Source: Mactra quadrangularis
Lineage: Eukaryota; Mollusca; Bivalvia; Venerida; Mactridae
Reading direction: 5' to 3'
DNA length: 64,000 bases
Assembly: GCA_025267735.1 (NCBI GenBank)
Contig: CM046294.1
Coordinates: 530,001 to 594,000 of the forward strand
The position numbers were made by a program, and so were the translations under genes. This document shows, piece after piece, positions 47,490 through 59,454 of this stretch. The notes under the pieces were generated by a model. It saw only the letters and a program-made list of their open reading frames with translations, ran no database searches and was not told where the DNA came from. Position 1 is the stretch's first letter, and each line of letters begins with the position of its first letter.

Positions 47490-47585
47490 CAAATTAGGCT
47501 TTATTGATGTGACTGATGCCCTCTGTACAAGAAGGCTTAGATGGTATGGCCATCAAATGATAACCAGTCCAAAATCGTAACAACT
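47490..47585 (+). pseudogene. LINE polymerase scrap
   Basis: One frame reads DVTDALCTRRLRWYGHQM. RRLRW-(F/Y/L)-GH is a familiar block near the C-terminus of LINE reverse transcriptases. It is too short to classify. Confidence 0.5.
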
Positions 47586-47855
47586 TGGTCACACCTGTTC
47601 CTTACTACCTACGGCCTGTAAATAGGCCTGAACATACAAAGTTAAAAATAGTTAACAATTACTTTACCTCGACTTTAGTGTTCATTGTCAGAAAATGAAA
47701 TGAAACAATATTTTCTAGCACTATTTGATTGTTTTTTTCATTTTATTATGGCTTGTTCAAAGAATTAATGAAGTGTTTGGCGACCAGTTGAAGATCTTAT
47801 GACTACATACCCGGCAGTACTAATTAAGCACAAATGTTTATATTGAATGTTTCAG

Positions 47856-47998
47856 ATCGTGAACAACGTAAGTTATATGAGGCAGCTAAAGTTATACAGA
47901 GTGCATATAGACAATATAAAGATAAACAATGTAAACAACAAGCCAAGGAAAGAGAAGCTGCTGTACTCATACAAAGTTATTACAGGAGATACAAACAG
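47856..47998 (+). CDS. CAMTA: CAMTA exon 18, IQ motifs 1-2
   Basis: Residues 1370-1417. [20 protein letters not shown] then [17 protein letters not shown]: two IQ-type segments (IQxxYRxY) that would bind calmodulin as single helices. Vertebrate CAMTA has the same pair (AARLVQTAFRKYK, AAVIQRCYRKYK). Acceptor tttcag at 47855, donor gtcagt at 47999. Confidence 0.96.
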
Positions 47999-48306
47999 GT
48001 CAGTAGTCATGGTTTAACACTTGCTGTTTTTACTAAGGATCTTGAAGGATTTGTTATAGGGTAAAACCTTTCTTTAACAACACCAACTGGGAGGGACTAA
48101 AGTGTGTTGCTGTATAGAGGTACCGGTAGTTGCTTTGCAGAGTTTTAATTCAATTAAAATTATGCCTAAAGGAAATATCAAAAGATGTTGTGCAGCACAT
48201 TTTGTTCTGTAGAGTGCTGCTCTTCAAAGGTTAAACTGTACAGTGTTTCCTCCTTAATGTTAGGGATTCCTCCAATATAAGACAAAGAGTTTGGATGCTA
48301 AGATAG

Positions 48307-48325
48307 ACAAGATAAGATAAGATAA
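48307..48325 (+). repeat. GATAA microsatellite
   Basis: Four units of gataa in CAMTA intron 18. Confidence 0.7.
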
Positions 48326-48373
48326 TCTTTATTTAGAGTTGGTTATACTCAACCACATATAACACTAGCTCAA

Positions 48374-48770
48374 TCTGATTAAAACCCGATCTAAAATTTT
48401 CCGCTCGCATACTCGCTATTTTAGATCTGGCCTTTTTCAAACAAAGGTCACGTTCAGGTGACCTTTTCTCATCATAATATTCATGAAGAAATTGTTATGA
48501 TACGTAACTTGTTTACATCGTCTACGTCACGAAATTTGAAATGAGCCGTCTAATCGCAGACTGTGAATAATACCGCTGTTAAATTAACTAGCAAACCTTG
48601 GTCTAAAAATAGAAATTATGAAATCAAAATGTTATTAATAGTGTTTCGTCTAGATGAAAGCTACGCATTGATTGGTCGCCACAAAGTTCATCTCGACGTG
48701 ACCTTCCATGGAGACAGTAGAGATCCTATACGACAGCAGTCTACAGGATATCTCTTTACAGAGGTTGTCA
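48374..48770. mobile_element. Repeat D, copy 2 (CAMTA intron 18)
   Basis: Near-identical over most of its length to 22580-22938, with an extra segment (ggcctttttcaaacaaaggt) missing from copy 1. The short frame here is not a gene. Confidence 0.88.
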
Positions 48771-49094
48771 CAAATTGTAATAAGCAATTCATGAAATATT
48801 TTGAACAGGGCAATTTTCCAGGAATCTTGACAGAATAAAAAAGTGTTTTTCACTGGCCTGATTCAGCTCAGATGTGTGAGAGTTAAAAGGTTCCTTGTTT
48901 AAATCCAGAGTCAATGATATACCTACTAAATGAACATTTTAAAGAATAATTGTAAAAGAAATAATAATTACATTGTAAGTCTTAAGTTTCACAATTATGC
49001 ACATTAAAGCTCAAAAGACCCCAGGTCATTGGGCTACTGGTATCTATCTACTTGGGGAGTCAATTACTCCACTTTGTGTAGTTGATATATTGCA

Positions 49095-49268
49095 TTATTG
49101 GCACTACAGAATTATACCACCCTTGCCGGTATTCACTTACACATGGTTGGAGTGAAACAATTGCTGGTAATTTTCTTGCTGAAGGAAATAAACAGTGTCC
49201 CTTGTGGGATTTGATCCTGAAACCTCTCTGGGATCCACATCCTGCATCCTACCACTGGACTACTGCTT
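49095..49268 (-). repeat. SINE family 3
   Basis: Reverse copy: ccggtattcacttacaca, aattttcttgctgaagg, gtgggatttgatcctgaaac. Ends just before the exon 19 acceptor region. Confidence 0.6.
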
Positions 49269-49295
49269 CTATTGTTTCTTGTTTTATGATTACAG

Positions 49296-49483
49296 TATGC
49301 CTACTATAAGAAGATGACACAAGCAGCCGTGCTGATACAAAGTCAGTTTAGAAGTTATTATGCTCAGAAAAGATTTAAAAAGAGTAGAGATGCTGCTGTT
49401 GTTATACAAAATCAATATAGAAGTTATAAAGAACATGAGAGATTAAAGAAAGGAGGCAATAAATCTGTTACTCAAAGATTCAG
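49296..49483 (+). CDS. CAMTA: CAMTA exon 19, IQ motifs 3-4
   Basis: Residues 1418-1479 plus two bases. YAYYKKMTQAAVLIQSQFRS, then SRDAAVVIQNQYRSYKEHER. Two further IQ segments, matching vertebrate MTQAAILIQSKFRSYYEQKKF and AAVLIQKYYRSYK. Acceptor ttacag at 49295, donor gtagat at 49484 (weak at +4 to +6 but consistent with phase). Confidence 0.96.
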
Positions 49484-49625
49484 GTAGATTTGTTTTTTGT
49501 TTCTGCTTTGTGAAAAAGATTTATACAATAATTTAAATTTGGAACCCGAGTTTTTGCATTTTTTCAGCCAAATAAAGTTTTGTTTGTAACAGTTATATTT
49601 GTGAGAAATGAAGTTATTTCACTTA

Positions 49626-49893
49626 CACTGGGGTCCAAAAGTTTCTTTACACTTGTATTTTGTTTCTTATTTACTTTTCATCATTTAATAGCAAAATTAA
49701 TGCCGACACATTTGGTTTGAACATTTTATTGTATATTTGCAATAAAAATAATTTATGATAGAATGTAGAATGACAGTTGATGATAAACTGTATATTAGTT
49801 GTACAACTAATAACGGCAAGTTAGGTTTGTTTAAATATTTTTTAAAAAACGTAAATATTTAACAATTTGTAAAGAAACTTTTCGACCCCAGTG
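49626..49893. mobile_element. Tc1/mariner-type MITE (268 bp)
   Basis: Ends cactggggtccaaaagtttc and its inverse (gaaacttttcgaccccagtg), about 26 bp with one mismatch, TA on both sides (49624-49625, 49894-49895). CAMTA intron 19. Confidence 0.92.
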
Positions 49894-49950
49894 TATTATT
49901 GTTGAAAGGTAGTCAACACAAATCTTATTGCTCTTTGTACACACATTTTT

Positions 49951-50236
49951 ATACCCCCGCTTCGAAGAAGAGGGGGGTATACTGTTTTACCCTTGTCCGT
50001 GCGTCCGTCCGTGCGTCTGTGCGTGCGTCCGTCTGTCCGTTACAAAATTTCCGTCGCAGTTTTCTCAGCAACTATAACATGCAGCAGCCTAATACTTTGC
50101 ATATTGCTTCATCCCATAGTCCCATGTGGTGTAAAGCGATTTCATGCTCCTTGCTCATCTACTTCCTGTTTGTCGCATATTTTTAGATTTTGGCGGGGGT
50201 ATCACTAGTGAGCATTAGCTCACAGATTTACTTGTT
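49951..50236 (+). repeat. Repeat E, copy 2 (CAMTA intron 19)
   Basis: Same orientation as 31987-32270 and nearly identical, differing mainly in the gtccgt tract. Confidence 0.92.
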
Positions 50237-50426
50237 ATTTCAACTTTGTTCATCATGGGTACATACCATACAAACAAAGTTTTGTGCCAAAAAACACAAA
50301 CTTGAGTTCAAAATCAAATCTATAGATTTACTCAGGTTTCCTGGAGTTTGGTGTTTTCCATGAATTGTTTGTTTTTTCTCAACTGTCATAACACATTTAA
50401 TATAATGGTTCTTATTATATAATATA

Positions 50427-50450
50427 TTCTGTTCTGTTCTGTTCTGTTCT
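50427..50450 (+). repeat. TTCTG microsatellite
   Basis: Four to five units of ttctg/ctgtt. Confidence 0.8.
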
Positions 50451-50885
50451 GGTTACATAGTGTTAAAATGTCCGTTGTCTAACAAATGTGATAGCATGTT
50501 TCAAGAGCAGGTATAACAGACAAATTGTTTAGAGGTTTAATGACTGCTTGCTGATTCAATTTCACCTTTGTATTTGTAAGAGAAAGCATATTCAGTCACA
50601 GTGCAATAATTGCCTGCCTGGGAATAGAACCCACAAACCCTCGATAAGTTAACTTCTTTTTCTGACTGAGCTGTTCTGATGAACCAAATACTCTACAGGA
50701 ACTATGAAAATATGATTCTAATTATCTGACAGTCATTTTGTATTGAAATTGTTTTATATTAGTTATTGAATTTGAGAAAATATTCATGATTTTAACGAAA
50801 TTTCAAAAACTTTCATAAGTTGCAGCTTCTATGTTTGGAGAAAAAAAAAACATTTTGTCATGTAAAATTATTTTTTATTTGTTAG

Positions 50886-50960
50886 GAGTCATTATCAACG
50901 AAAACCAATAGGTGCAGGTAAAGGTTCAAGGGTTGTACAGATTATACCGGACACTGAAGG
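50886..50960 (+). CDS. CAMTA: CAMTA exon 20, basic C-terminal segment
   Basis: Completes Arg1480 and runs to residue 1504 plus two bases: SHYQRKPIGAGKGSRVVQII then PDTE. Basic. Acceptor gttag at 50885 behind a T-rich stretch, donor gtgagt at 50961. This is the branch point from which either last exon can be joined. Confidence 0.85.
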
Positions 50961-51395
50961 GTGAGTATATTTATAACAATATTACACTACAGGTCGTCAA
51001 TGTAAACATTGCATACATAAACACAGCCAGTTTCATTACACAGCGATTTTTGGGGGTGAATTTAATTTTTAAGTTTTATAGTTTAGTTATTGACATTTAT
51101 TTTATAAACATACCACTATATAAAATTTAAAATGTACATATAAACTTTATTTAAAATAAATGTTAAATATCAAAGTTGTATGTTTTAAGTACCAAAACAT
51201 GCATGACCTTGATTACGACCTGTACACGGTGTTATTGTCAAATAAACAAGGAGTTTAACTGAAATATGTATTTTATTAATCTATGACATTTTTGTTTGTA
51301 TTTGAATTGGTTAGACATTGTATATTTCGAGCCATTATAAGATCAGGCATTTATGTTTGTGTATTGGTAATTATTATAATGGTGCTTAAATTAAC

Positions 51396-51595
51396 TCCGC
51401 GCTGATTTAAATTTTCAGTGGTTAGGTGAACTAGACGCCGTAAAATGACCTAAATTGTGTTGTCACAGCATAAAACCCAGTTAAAAAAAAAAATCACTAC
51501 ATTTTTTTCTGTATTCACAATTGATAAAAATAAATTTAAATCAGGGGAGTTAATGTATGCACCACTGACAGATGAATAAATTAAACAATATGTTG
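51396..51595 (+). repeat. Repeat C interrupted by SINE 3' fragment
   Basis: Repeat C flanks (ctgatttaaattttca at left; aatttaaatcaggggagtta and accactgacagatgaataaa at right) surround a SINE family 1 tail (51418-51492: gacgccgtaaaatgacctaa, then A-rich). Confidence 0.75.
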
Positions 51596-51929
51596 TCATA
51601 TAGGAGCACCTTTATATATAACGAGTATTAAATTGGTCAGTGCAATACTAGTCTACATTTGTCTTTATTCACATGTAGTTAGACTAGTTTAGCTCTGACC
51701 AATCACTATGATATTTTATATCCATGATTCATCTAGATGCATTTGCCTGCACTTTAGAAATAACAATTTCTCTGTGATTTTTTTCCTAACTAATAGCATG
51801 ATGAATGATTTTATTTGGTATGACTTTTGAAAATGTCTATACTGTAATTGTTAACTTTCTTATGTCACATGTATGCATAGAAAACATACTTGATGCACTA
51901 TTTTACAGAAAATACAAATATCGCCACCT

Positions 51930-52340
51930 GGCTTGCTCAGTTGGTAGCACACGAGTCTTACTGATCAAGGGGTATGGTTGTGATTCCAGAGCAGGGCATA
52001 CTTTCATGGAGCTTGGTCATGAAATTATTTCTATGGCCATTCTCCCTCCTACCAATGATTCTTAATCATGTAGGGCAATAGTCAGTCACTGACTGAAGTA
52101 TGCACCTAGTAGTTGGTTAACAGCTAAATTCAGAGATTTAGCCTTTCCATGAAAAATTAACAATAATGTAAATTTTCCTCCATTGATTAGATAATATGGA
52201 GAAGTTTCTGGCCTTGTGGAAGAGTAGGTGAGTACTGGTTATAGACAAGGGTCCAGGAAAGTTAGGTTAGGTGCGCTGGGCCCCGTTAAATGACCTAAAT
52301 TGTGTTGACACGGCGTTAAACCCAGTATATAAAAATAATA
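51930..52340 (+). repeat. Chimeric SINE: family 2 head, family 1 tail
   Basis: 51930-52140 follows family 2 (ttgctcagttggtagcacac, ggtcatgaaattatttctat, cagagatttagcctttcca). From 52143 it follows family 1 (gaagtttctggccttgtgga, gtgagtactggttatagac, acacggcgttaaacccagta). The switch is at ctttccatga, which both families share. Confidence 0.85.
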
Positions 52341-52790
52341 ATAAGGTTGTTGGTTCTTTAGTTGAAATTTTTGTTAACTCGGTGTTGTCTATGTATAAAA
52401 ATGAGAGAAATTATCCTATATATTTATTTTATTTTAATGCTTACTTAGTGAATTTTGGAACTCTTGGAATGTTCACAGGGTGGGTACCTCTTGATGTTGT
52501 ATGTTGATAATATTTATATATATATGTCTTCACTGTCAATTTATTGATGTATTTTACTTGATGTCGACAAACAATCTACAAAGTGATGTCTTCATACTTC
52601 ATGATGTGTTGACAAAAATTATGAAAATTTTCTAAACATTTTCATAATTAATTATAATTTTGATATTTATTATTAGAGTTTTTACAAATAAGATTTGAAA
52701 TCAAATGACATAATTTACAGTTGATAAAATTTTTTTGAAAGAGTTAATTATAAAAGTGAAAACAGTTGATTAATTCACATTTTTTTTTAG

Positions 52791-52854
52791 GAAGAAACTT
52801 AAATATAGAATTAAGGAACTGGTTGATTCTTATGGAAGAGTTAAAAGTATCTAA
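52791..52854 (+). CDS. CAMTA: CAMTA exon 21a, proximal last exon
   Basis: Encodes GKKLKYRIKELVDSYGRVKS plus I and stops at TAA 52852-52854. The acceptor is a T9-ag tract at 52790. The segment KYRIKELVD resembles the vertebrate CAMTA end RHRVKELKQNQ, which favours this as the ancestral C-terminus. No usable GT donor follows in the frame, so it should be a terminal exon. Product 1,525 aa. The following bases (to about 53600) would be 3' UTR; I see no certain poly(A) signal. Confidence 0.8.
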
Positions 52855-54249
52855 GAAAAGTTCAACAAATATTTGAATTTTTAACTAAGATTTGACAAAA
52901 ATGATTTGAAAAAAAGAAAATTTCCTTGGAATGTATCGCAACCTTTTTTCAAATGTTGTATTACATTTTCTATTGCTTGTTACACCTCATATCTTAACAA
53001 ATTATCACATGACTTGGAAAATTAGATAATGCAGTTACAATATATTTGTGAATTCGATATTAAAATGTCTTTGACACAAAACATATATTCATAATATATA
53101 AATATGTTTATGATATTACTAAAATATAATTGATGTGTTTGATAGAGAATTTTATTATTTTTATTTAAGCCGGGTGCATTTTTACCAGTCTTTACGGTAA
53201 TTTTTTCTCTCCAGTCCTTTTTACTATTTGCTAGTTTTAGAATTTCATGTAGCCTATATTTATTATATATTTAACTTATATTATATTTTACCTGCTTTAT
53301 TGTGCGTGATTTTCTTTAATTCTATTTTATATCTTCACTTTTTAAATATCTTGAAGTAATTTTCCTAAAATATTTCTTTATAGTCCATTTTCTATACTTT
53401 TTTAATATGTTTTTCATTGCAAGATTTTTCTTTATATTTAATGTTTTGTCTGCAAACTAAACTTATGGTATATTCTAAAATTTATAATCTCTCTATGGTG
53501 CATTCATTCACCCCACTGATTTAAATATTCACTACAGTACTTCTGTACTCTGGGGATTGATTTAAATCAGTGACATTAATGTATGTGCCACTGACAGTTG
53601 AATAAAATAAACAATAAATTTGTGAAAGATGTCCATACAATTTGAATTCTTTTGTGAAAGCAGTGGTCAAGTGGTTGGTCTTGTTGGCTATTGAATAAAA
53701 ATATTTAAATTTAAATATCTGTCTATGATTCTGCTATTATCTTTGAGCAAGAAATGTTCCTATGATTTCATCACATTTCCCGAGTGTAAATACGTAAAAA
53801 AATAGATTCTGTGATAGTGGTATAATTCCTTGGCACTATAAAAGACTGCCACATAAGTTGGTACTAAAGTCTCCACAGAGGGATTAATCAATGGAAGTAA
53901 ACTCTCTTTACATATTAGGGTAATTGCTGTAAGTTTGTAATAGTGCCAAAGCTTGAAATATGGACTTATGAATACAAATATTTAAAGTAGAATAGACTAT
54001 TATATAATCTATGTTCAACTCTTAGTGCTCTTACATAACTATGATAGCTTTGCTAGGGGTTCTTGTTGTAGCATATTTTAATAATTTCATAGAAATATGG
54101 CTACTTAGATACAGTCATCAAATATAAATGTTAACTCTACTATATTGCCCAAGACTTTGCCATACACTAGTCCTAGCCTAATTTAGTCCCAAAACCTTAA
54201 CATATTTCATTAATGCAAGAAATTTTAAACAAGCTAGACAGTCAGAAAA
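52855..54249. other. Downstream of exon 21a: probable 3' UTR, then repeats
   Basis: AT-rich. Repeat C copy at 53517-53610, with inverted cactgatttaaat / atttaaatcagtg and an aataaa at about 53604 that could serve as a poly(A) signal by chance. SINE family 3-like scrap at about 53655-53880. Confidence 0.45.
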
Positions 54250-54675
54250 CCTGGTCTCAGTTTCACAAAAAACTCAACTTTGAACTCAAACTCAATCTTA
54301 TGTTTTGATCATTTATTTTACTTATATAAGCAATGTTACAGCAAATGTATTATCAACAGATGCTCCAGTAGTGTTTTAAAAGCCAAATTATTTAAAATAA
54401 AACTGACTAACACGTTTGGATAAGGTTTAATTTGATTGTACTGATTTGAGTCTGTAAATTAAATGTTGAGTTTAATCTCGAGTGAAATTTGAGTTTGTGG
54501 CTTTCAGTCTATAATAAATAATGATATTTTGTGTTGATACATTTTACATATTTTTATTATTATAATTATCATATAACAGTCATTCCAATAGCATTGATTT
54601 GCTATTAAGAGACCAGATACATTTGAGTCTGCTATTGAGTTTGTACTTAAGTTTGTTTGTGAAACTGGGGCCTGG
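54250..54675. mobile_element. TIR element (about 425 bp)
   Basis: cctggtctcagtttcacaaa at left; the right end reversed reads ccaggccccagtttcacaaa. Inner aaactcaac/actcaaa blocks also pair. Confidence 0.75.
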
Positions 54676-54704
54676 TTCTGCACGTTACACATAAGATTTC
54701 AAAT

Positions 54705-54945
54705 CTAATGTTTAAGAAGTCTCACCTAGACTTATTATGACCTCCTATAAAATTTGAAAACAATGCTCATTTTCTTTTATTAATAAGATAAATATGAAGA
54801 AGTTGTCAACTTTGTAAATGGTTAGGTGAGTACTGGCTTAAGACAAAAAGTCCAGTCCAGGAAAGCTAGATAAGGTGATTTTGTCATTGTAAAATGATCA
54901 TTATTTGCGTTGCCACAGCATTAAACCCCATAGAAAAATAGACAG
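54705..54945 (+). repeat. SINE family 1, degraded
   Basis: ggttaggtgagtactggctt, gtccaggaaagctagataag, ending ccacagcattaaaccccata; the tRNA head is missing. Confidence 0.75.
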
Positions 54946-56402
54946 TTAAGACTGTAATGTCCTAAAGACTAAATGTTATCCATATTTTTATATTAATATT
55001 TACAGCAGACACTTAAGTCTCATCTACAGGTACTCAATCATTGTAGTTTTTGTATTTTCTTTATTACTGTGTCTATACCATCAGACATTTTGTGATCAGT
55101 ATGGGTCAGTCATATCAAAGCATTGTGAAATCAATGTAGGCTTTTCTTCTATAATTCTATTACTAATTCATCATTTTCTATGGGGTAATGTAGAGTGCCC
55201 ACCCTTTCTAATAAGTAGACCCATATGTAGAAAGTTAAATGGGATAAAGTTAGAACTTTTTGACAAAATGAAATTGTGTGTTTATACAGCCAAAAAAATC
55301 AAGCTATTTCACTTCATGGAAAATGTACAATTTTTTTCCCTGTGCACCTTGTACAAATGGATCACTTTTTAAATGAGATGGTATTCCATGTTGTCCCATA
55401 AAGAATGGTGAAAAAGTAATGGAAGAAAAACCTATCTTGAGTGTGTTTTACAGTATACAAGATCCACACTGGTTACTGTGTGTATTGTGATATAGGCACT
55501 GTGATACATTCTACACTAAATGACAAAAAAGCCTTACCCACCCTACCTATCTTAATAATTAATTTTGTCAAATTCTCAACGTTAAGGCTATTACAAAACT
55601 GAGTATTTGATACTATTTTTAATTAAGTTCTATTCTCTTAATGGTTTTAAGTTCTCAGGGCTGATTCTGATCCATTGCTGTTTGTCCATATGATCTAGAA
55701 TCAAACTGATTATGGTATGAAAATGCAGACAAAGACTGTTTGTATTGCCTGCTTACAGGTTTAGTAAGTACAATTATCCTTGTTCTGTAACTAATTTATG
55801 CTGTTAATTTACCAGAATATAAAATAATGTTCAGCATATTCTAGTAATCCAAATCCATTTCTTATTGAAATCAAATCAGAATTGATTAATTTGATAATGG
55901 TGACAGTCCTTATCTTAGAATTTCATTTACCAAGCAGTATTAAAGGCTCCCATACTTGGAAGTCTTTTTACCTATCTGGTAAAGTTATAGACCTATGGAC
56001 TGAGATTGAAAATATTTTAGAATTGTGTTTCTTCAATTTTTTGTCATTTTGTGGTACATATTGTATGTAATCAGTGTCTAAAATCTTATATATTATCCTT
56101 TTTTATTGAAGTTAGACCCTTACTATCTTACCTTATATTGTCTGAGCTACTAGTTTCTGATTTATTACATTATTCTGGATTTATCTCCCTTGACTGTTTC
56201 ACTGGTTGTCTCCCTTGGTAATTATAAATAAGACTATCCTTAAATTTTGGGTATTATACGATGGTTTGTAAAATACACCTCGTACATTGCTCTAGAATAC
56301 ACCAAAGGGCACCGCTTGAGTTATGAGACAGTTTCCATTCGCAAGAATGTAACAAATTATATAAACATGTGTATATGATTTATTTGAGTATATCAATGCT
56401 GT
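54946..56402. other. No gene seen
   Basis: AT-rich. About 55370-55450 shares short blocks (gaagaaaaacctatcttg) with about 61090-61145 (tagaaaaacctacctta), perhaps an old repeat. Confidence 0.4.
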
Positions 56403-56811
56403 TATAGTCCAACAGAATTAACATGAGCTTGAACTACCTAATTATGATAATTACACACTTCACTTATGTTAAATCGTGAGTTTCCGTATGTGTGTATACG
56501 GTTTTACACGTGTTTATAACAACCGATGTTACTATAAATCAATTTATTAAAAGTGGCGTGTTATTGTAATTTTAATTTTGGACACATTAGTTTTGGGGGA
56601 AACAAGTAAGTCAACAATATTATGGCACGGTTATTTTATTGTTAAAAGTATTTATTCTTATGAAAACAACATTATTTGTTCAGCACGTGTATTTTGCCGA
56701 AAGCTTCCGATAAAGCGCGATTTACAAACGAAGACAAAAATAGACTGTAAATATTGAGTTTAATATATTCTTGCATAAAGGTCAAGCTCAGGTTAATTCT
56801 GTTGGACTATA
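56403..56811. mobile_element. MITE family M, copy 2 (409 bp)
   Basis: Same ends and interior as 30328-30733 (cttcacttatgttaaatcgt, gcgatttacaaacgaagaca, ggtcaagctcaggttaattc). Confidence 0.93.
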
Positions 56812-57173
56812 AGAAAATTGAAAAGTATTCTCAGTATTTAATCTATAATGCACATGTACATATCATTAAATGCATTGCACAAAGGCTGAGGTGATTAGAT
56901 TGGCATCATGTTTGAGCCCCCACTTTAAATATCTAGATCCAAGATGGCACCTTATCATGTCAGAAGTCTCTTGCATAGCAAATAGACTGAGGTGGATCAG
57001 ATTTGTATGTATATAGAGTAATGTAATAAGTTAGTTGCTGGTACCAGGCTCTAGTGTTACAAGTTTACCATTTAGAGTATAAAAGGTGAAAGCTGGTTCC
57101 CCTCCTAAAGTTTGTACTATTTATAGATGTTGTTTTTTATATCTCCTCTTTTGTTTATTTAATCAAAATATTT

Positions 57174-57250
57174 TGTGGGTTTAGCGGAAAAAGGTTGTAA
57201 CTCAGTATAAGAAAAGACTGAGTTACAACCATTTTGAGCTAAACCCACAA
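57174..57250. mobile_element. Palindromic mini-element P, copy 3
   Basis: ttgtgggtttagcggaaaaa / aggttgtaactcag pair with ctgagttacaacc / gctaaacccacaa. Confidence 0.8.
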
Positions 57251-57379
57251 GTTTTATCTTCAAATTTAATACATTTGTATATTAGTACATATTGTTTAAG
57301 TTTTTGTATTTTTTTCTAAATATATCTTTATTGGTTGCATAAGTAAAAGATTATAAGTACGAGATTGAACTATAAATTA

Positions 57380-57840
57380 TAGGGGTGTAACAATACGGTA
57401 AAAACCGTATTGCAATATATTGCAATACATGAAACCCGTATTGCAATATATTGCAATATATTGCAATACACATTGTTCTTTGTGCATACATGCATAGCAT
57501 GAATTAATGCACGTGCATCGTCTTAATTTGATCAACATTGTGCATAGATATTTGTATTTTCAAATGATCTACACATATTATGCAAATGTTTGAATAAGTT
57601 AGAAAAAAAGGTTTTGAATGGACTTTCAAAGATAATTATTCTCTCGCTTTACGAAAAATATTTCAAGTTTCCGATCAGATTTTAACATTAATTCAAACAT
57701 TTAAATTTCAGACTCAAATAAAAACAATCAGTACAGAACATAACTAGAAAAACCGGTTCAGAGAAAAACGAACCGGTTAAAAACCGTCAGAAGTCGTATT
57801 GCAATATTAACCGGTATATCGGTTAACCGTTACACCCCTA
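57380..57840. mobile_element. hAT-type MITE with exact 8-bp target duplication
   Basis: Inverted ends taggggtgtaac / gttacaccccta; ataaatta directly flanks both sides (57372-57379, 57841-57848). Subterminal repeats of attgcaatatattgcaatac at left and aaccggt at right. No transposase. Confidence 0.93.
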
Positions 57841-57848
57841 ATAAATTA

Positions 57849-59269
57849 GCAATAAAAAAGCGTGAAATGGTTCCCATGGTCTCTTAAATGTCTATTTTGT
57901 CATGGAACGTGTAATAACTTTGTCAAGGTTGTAGCTAAAAGCCATATTTAAAATGATTCAAAATATAGTTTTAATACAAATTACTTGGAATTTCCTAATT
58001 TATATTAACAATGTTCTTTTTTCCTATTTGTTTGCTTGCCATTATAAGATGGCCATAATTTGTGTTGACACAGTGCTAAAAATATATCTGTTTGTTTTCT
58101 TGTATAAATTTCATTTGATATTCTTTCAAAGGCTTAACATTCTCTTTTATGTATAATTTTGAAATTTAATCAGGAAAATGTCAAGAGGTCTTTAACTGTT
58201 TGACAGACAATTGATATGCTTACATATTTATGTATGTTTTGCTTCTATGCATTTTCTATTGCAATCTTTGTTGTGCCTAAAAAAAATGTGTGAAAAGAAC
58301 TATGTTTTGGAAAGAAAACATCTATTATTTTAAAAGGCTCAGAATAATTTATCATGCTATGTTGCATTTTTAAAATTTACCCACTAATTTTGATCACATT
58401 ATGTTATATTCAGTATTAATATGCCTTAGTCAAATGTTAAGAAATTATCTCTTCTAAAATGGTGTTTGATTTCAAAAAGCCCTGGTGGTATTATATGTTT
58501 CGAGTTTGAGATATTTGCGAATTCTCTAGTGGTGAGCCACAGGTGCCGGACACAATTTTCATGGTATCTATGCAATATTAAGAAAAAACTTGTATCTGGC
58601 GCCTGTGTGTTGTGCTTTGAATAGCAAAGCATATAAGATTTTTTATGAAAGTAGATTCCATGATATTTACCATTTCTATTTCTATAAGTAACCCTATATG
58701 TATTGTGGTACTTTGTTGTTTTCCCTATATAGTGTTCTTATATCATGCGTATATAATATAATTATATAATGTTTGTATACAATATTTGCTTATCATATTA
58801 CACCTTTATACTTTAAACATTTAACTTATTTTTTTGCTGAAATAGAGCAGCCATTGTCAAATATGTTGGTCTTCCAATCTTGTCTGATGAAATTTGCAAA
58901 GGTCTGACAAAATTTACTATTAAGTTAGATCTAGTGTCCTGATAAAATTTATCTAATTCCCACATAAAGCAAATCAAAATTAAAATTTCAAAAACATTGT
59001 CCTAACAAATGATTACATTTACTCTCTGATTTGAATCAGTGAATTTTGGAAAAATATCAGAATTTTACGTTGTATCCTATGAAAAAGCTTCGTTTGTTAT
59101 ATGACACCAAAACTTTCAAAACTTTGATTTAAACATTCAGTCTAGTAAGTTCTCATTCAGGCAGACAGGTTTTCTACTTTTACCAGGCTGGCTGACTGAT
59201 AGATTCAGGAGTCTTTGGCTCAGACTGTTAAGAGTAATTGGTATGGTTGAAATCAAGCTCTATACAATC
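57849..59269. other. No gene seen
   Basis: AT-rich; no supported feature. Confidence 0.4.
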
Positions 59270-59451
59270 ATTTATCTTACCTCGTACAGAATACTCGTTT
59301 TTCATTGGCCGAGAGCGGTCACGTGCTGACCACGTATTATCCCATATTAGGTCAGTAGATTCTAATATCCAGTCAGTAACAAAATTTATAAATGATAACG
59401 CTGACAAAACCTTATTTTTCTACTCAGATGGGGGTACTCGGTAAGATAAAT
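59270..59451. mobile_element. Small TIR element beside the hairpin
   Basis: atttatcttacctcgtac at left; the right end reversed reads atttatcttaccgagtac. Interior includes cattggccgagagcggtcac. Confidence 0.75.
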
Positions 59452-59454
59452 TCA

